A stretch of DNA of 64,000 bases from Apteryx mantelli. Taxonomy: Eukaryota > Chordata > Aves > Apterygiformes > Apterygidae. This document shows, piece by piece, positions 61,148 through 64,000 of the stretch. The stretch's first letter is position 1; each line of letters starts with the position of its first letter. The stretch is from assembly GCF_036417845.1 (NCBI RefSeq), contig NC_089982.1:62199684-62263683 (forward strand), written 5' to 3'. Below the pieces are notes generated by a model. It saw only the letters and a program-made list of their open reading frames with translations. It had not been told where the DNA came from and ran no database searches. The position numbers were made by a program, and so were the translations under genes.

Positions 61148-61306
61148 CTTTAAAAGACAGAAGCTGTTGTCAACCATTTAAATTTCATGACTAGTTAAAT
61201 GAAGGGACATACCTTCTAAGATCAATTGACAGTTGCATATATTAAAAACTAAAACAAAGTATCCACCCAAATTTCCCTAGTGCAAACACCTGAGTGGTCT
61301 CTAGGC

Positions 61307-61342
61307 TTTCAAATTTAACGTGCATTTCAAACTTAACGTCCA
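61307..61342 (+). repeat. TBC1D1: 18-bp tandem duplication in intron
   Basis: TTTCAAATTTAACGTGCA is followed directly by TTTCAAACTTAACGTCCA, two differences. Confidence 0.8.
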
Positions 61343-61812
61343 TCTATAGGCAATGAGAACAGTGTTAAGTCACATTTGAGCGTACATTTGTTTACTGAGA
61401 ATATTTGTAGTTTTTATAGCACATACACACACATTACTCAAATATTTATGCTTCCATGCAAAATTTGAATATTCAAACCAAAACGAAGGCTACTATTGCT
61501 CTTCAAGATCTCTTCCAAAAGATTACATGTTTCATACATTCAGAACAGGACTAAGTTATCCAGTGTTTTTATTTTGAAATTCAGGCCTAGTCATTTTATG
61601 CTTAACTGGACAAGCACTTGTCTTGTGAACATACCTAACCTTGTATACTCTTGTATACACAGAGTCTCTTAGCATTGTGTCATTTAAAAATCCTGCTGGT
61701 ACATCTTCTCTTTGGCCAAGTCAACTTAGATTCTGATACTGAAACTCTGACATTCTTCTGTGTCCTCGGATTACAGGTTATTTAAAAAATCCAAAACCCA
61801 TAACATTCCTTT

Positions 61813-62053
61813 ATGTGTGCATATGTATGTGTGTGTATATATGTAAATATATATATTATATTATATGTGTGTGTGTGTTTACATATGTGTGTATATGTTA
61901 CATATACATGTATACACACATACATATATGTATACATGTTTATATATATACACACAAGTGTGTATATGTTTACATATACATACACATGTGTGTGTGTGTT
62001 TACATATATATACACACATACACACATTTTAATTGTACATATACATATACACA
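61813..62053. repeat. Mixed (TG/TA)n alternating purine-pyrimidine microsatellite
   Basis: About 240 bp of ATGTGTGTATAT, TACATATACA and TACACACA units switching between strands. Many local inverted repeats (for example ACATGTATAC next to GTATACATG). Open frames on both strands here are repeat artefacts. Confidence 0.9.
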
Positions 62054-64000
62054 GGGGTCATCCTGCAGTGAGCTCTGTCTGGATTAGAACCTATGCTGAT
62101 TTTGCCTAAAATCAAATCTATATTCAGTAATTTTGCACATGAGATTAAAACTTACGGCTAGCACATCTCTTGAAAATTCCGGTCTATTAAGTAATAAACA
62201 GTGAGCTAGTGTCCATTTCCTTATATTTGTTCAAATAAGATATGTGAATGTACCCAGCCCATGGAGAGGCCTGTATCAGTGCTAGACACTACCACTACAC
62301 AACACACTTTCCTCCCCACCCTTTGAAAACAGGTGTAGTGCATTCTCATCCTTCCTGCCGTACCCCCAATTAACCGACAAACCACCAGTAAACGAGGCTG
62401 AAATACATTCACTTCTCAAAGGATAGATGCAGCAGGAACAAACTGGGGCCAGAATGTCTCATACTTTCCTGCCTGGATGTCTCAGGAACGGTCAGAGGGA
62501 GCTGCAGGAGAGCAGCTCCCTTTCGTGTGCCAAGCCCCGGGAAGGTGTTGGCAACTGCGGTAATAGACCTTTGGAGTGTACAGAGAATTAAGACCTTGTG
62601 ACTTGCTGGGGTAAAAGCAAAAAAGGCTTTATGGAAAGAGTATGCTTACAGATGATCTCCTGGAAACAGTGAAGGTCAAATGAGATGGGTCCAGGTCTAA
62701 TCCTAATTCTCATTCTCAAATCTAGCTGACCAATGCTCAGTTTAGAGGTCAGTGAGAAAGGGAGAGGCCAAGGTGACTGCACGTTGCTCCACAGCCTGGT
62801 ACTCGGGGTACCTGTAGGCTGCTCTGCAATGGGCCCACAGGAGATGGTCTACCAGACATGGAGCGCTCCAGTGCTTCCCATCCCTCACGCATGCTCATTT
62901 TTCAGGAAGTAGCAAACCAAGCAAGGTTTCCCAAATATCAGATTCAAGCAGATTTACAAACCTTTTCTGAACAAGAGTCTAAAGTATGGCCCAAAGCCCA
63001 AACCATTTTTTTCCCTATAATCTGGTAAAAACACTCTACAATACATCAAGGTCACAGCATGCTAGTTACAGTTTCAGAAGGAGAAAAGTAAAAAGGAATG
63101 GGCAAATTTGAGAAATTACAGAAATATGACTACAGCTGAAATGTGGCATGATTCAGATAGCATATCAAATCAAATACAACACCCACACAGTTAAAAAAAA
63201 CAAAAAACCTAAACTGCATTTGACAAAGGAAACACACACCCTCAGCTGCACAAACACAACACCAACTAAGGACATGCAATGGGATGATTACCAGTTCTTA
63301 AAGTAAATATTCAGAAAGGGGGACAAACACCTAAGACATGTTTGCTCTCACTTTTAGTTTTTAATTATGTCATAACAAGCTATGCTTTTTTCTTTTTTCA
63401 GGCTTCTGCTGGTCTAACACAAAATGTGCTTCTTGTCAAGCATGCAAAGTAATATAAAAGACTGAAAACATTACAAAAGAAAGTGAACATCAAATAAATC
63501 TCATGCAAACTGAAATTTTTTTTTTCTTTTTAGGAACAGTAAGTTATGTTTTGTTTTCCTTATTCCTATGGTATCACTTAATTTAACTATGCACCAATAG
63601 TACCATTTTTACCTATCAATTAATGTATGGTTATTTTATACAGCTATTCTGAAGGCACAATAATCTCTGATGCAACCTGTTTCTAGAAGAAAAAATTACT
63701 CATTTCTCCACATGTAAAATGAATGATCAAACCCACCCATCTCTTCCTACCAAATTCCAAAGGAAAAGCCATCTCAACAGTATTCCTCCTTGAGCCAAAC
63801 AGAACAGAGCTGTGAAGGGCCCCCCCAGGGGACAAGCTGCCCAGTTGTACATGCAAGACAATGCTTTAAAAAGCAGTACACCAAAACCCATTCCCCAGAC
63901 TGCCCAGCCAAGGACAAGTACACCTGTGCAGGCTATTTCCATTGGCTCCTAGAGAAGAGACGCTCCTGAAAAAATGATTCTGTGGAGTAGCCCAGTGGTC

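Larger units (their letters stand above)
61148..64000 (-). other. TBC1D1: TBC1D1 intron, open at the window edge
   Basis: Upstream intron, at least 2853 bp and running off the window. It contains the long TG/TA microsatellite and an 18-bp duplication. Minus-strand frames at 62782-62588 and 63942-63727 do not resemble TBC1D1. Confidence 0.75.

Noticed and set aside
61813..62109. Open frames of 81-98 residues on both strands
   Set aside because: Pure translation of TG/TA microsatellite (Tyr, Ile, Cys, Val, His repeats).
62221..63942. Minus-strand frames of 63-71 residues considered as upstream TBC1D1 exons
   Set aside because: No similarity to TBC1D1 and no splice sites in a fitting phase (the next exon upstream must end in phase 1).
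1..64000. tRNA, rRNA, CRISPR arrays, endogenous retrovirus genes, operons
   Set aside because: None seen; no tRNA box A/B pair, no regular spacer array, and no gag/pol/env-like frame other than the CR1 reverse transcriptases.

Overview
This is vertebrate, almost certainly bird, nuclear DNA. It is AT-rich and intron-dominated, with no operons and very few long reading frames. Two CR1 LINE retrotransposons carry the classic avian CR1 3' end with ATTCTGTG octamers, and the only host gene I recognise is split into short exons with GT/AG borders. The sequence alone does not settle the species.

Host gene: the right half (about 34.1-61.1 kb) holds the last eight coding exons of TBC1D1, a Rab GTPase-activating protein, transcribed right to left. 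The splice phases join all eight without a break: 1454 coding bases, 483 complete codons and a TGA stop at 34082. They encode the segment before the TBC domain, the TBC domain with its arginine finger (ILIDLGR) and glutamine finger (YCQG), and the C-terminal coiled coil. Earlier exons lie beyond 64000. A possible 3' UTR runs from 34081 to an AATAAA near 32263. The left 32 kb lies downstream of the gene. It contains no gene I can support, only retrotransposon remains, a small CpG island and simple repeats.

Mobile elements: a 4.56-kb, apparently full-length CR1 (48250-52807, minus strand) sits in sense inside a 10.8-kb TBC1D1 intron. Both of its reading frames are open: ORF1 has a zinc-knuckle-like motif, a coiled coil and an SGNH esterase, and ORF2 has an APE endonuclease and a reverse transcriptase. 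Its 5' region looks like 1.1 copies of a 376-bp monomer with its own TATA box, and the 5' end of the insertion falls where a TATA-driven transcript should start. It is inserted exactly at the ATTCTGTG tail of an older, about 50-bp CR1 stub. A closely related 5'-truncated copy with a frameshift lies at 3560-4925. Older fossils are a turtle/archosaur-type CR1 tail (6912-7195) and two MIR/L3-like fragments (1745-1858, 18015-18110).

Best leads: the tandem-monomer CR1 promoter, the octamer-to-octamer nested insertion, the intact coding capacity of the CR1, and an orphan CpG island at 17140-17390.
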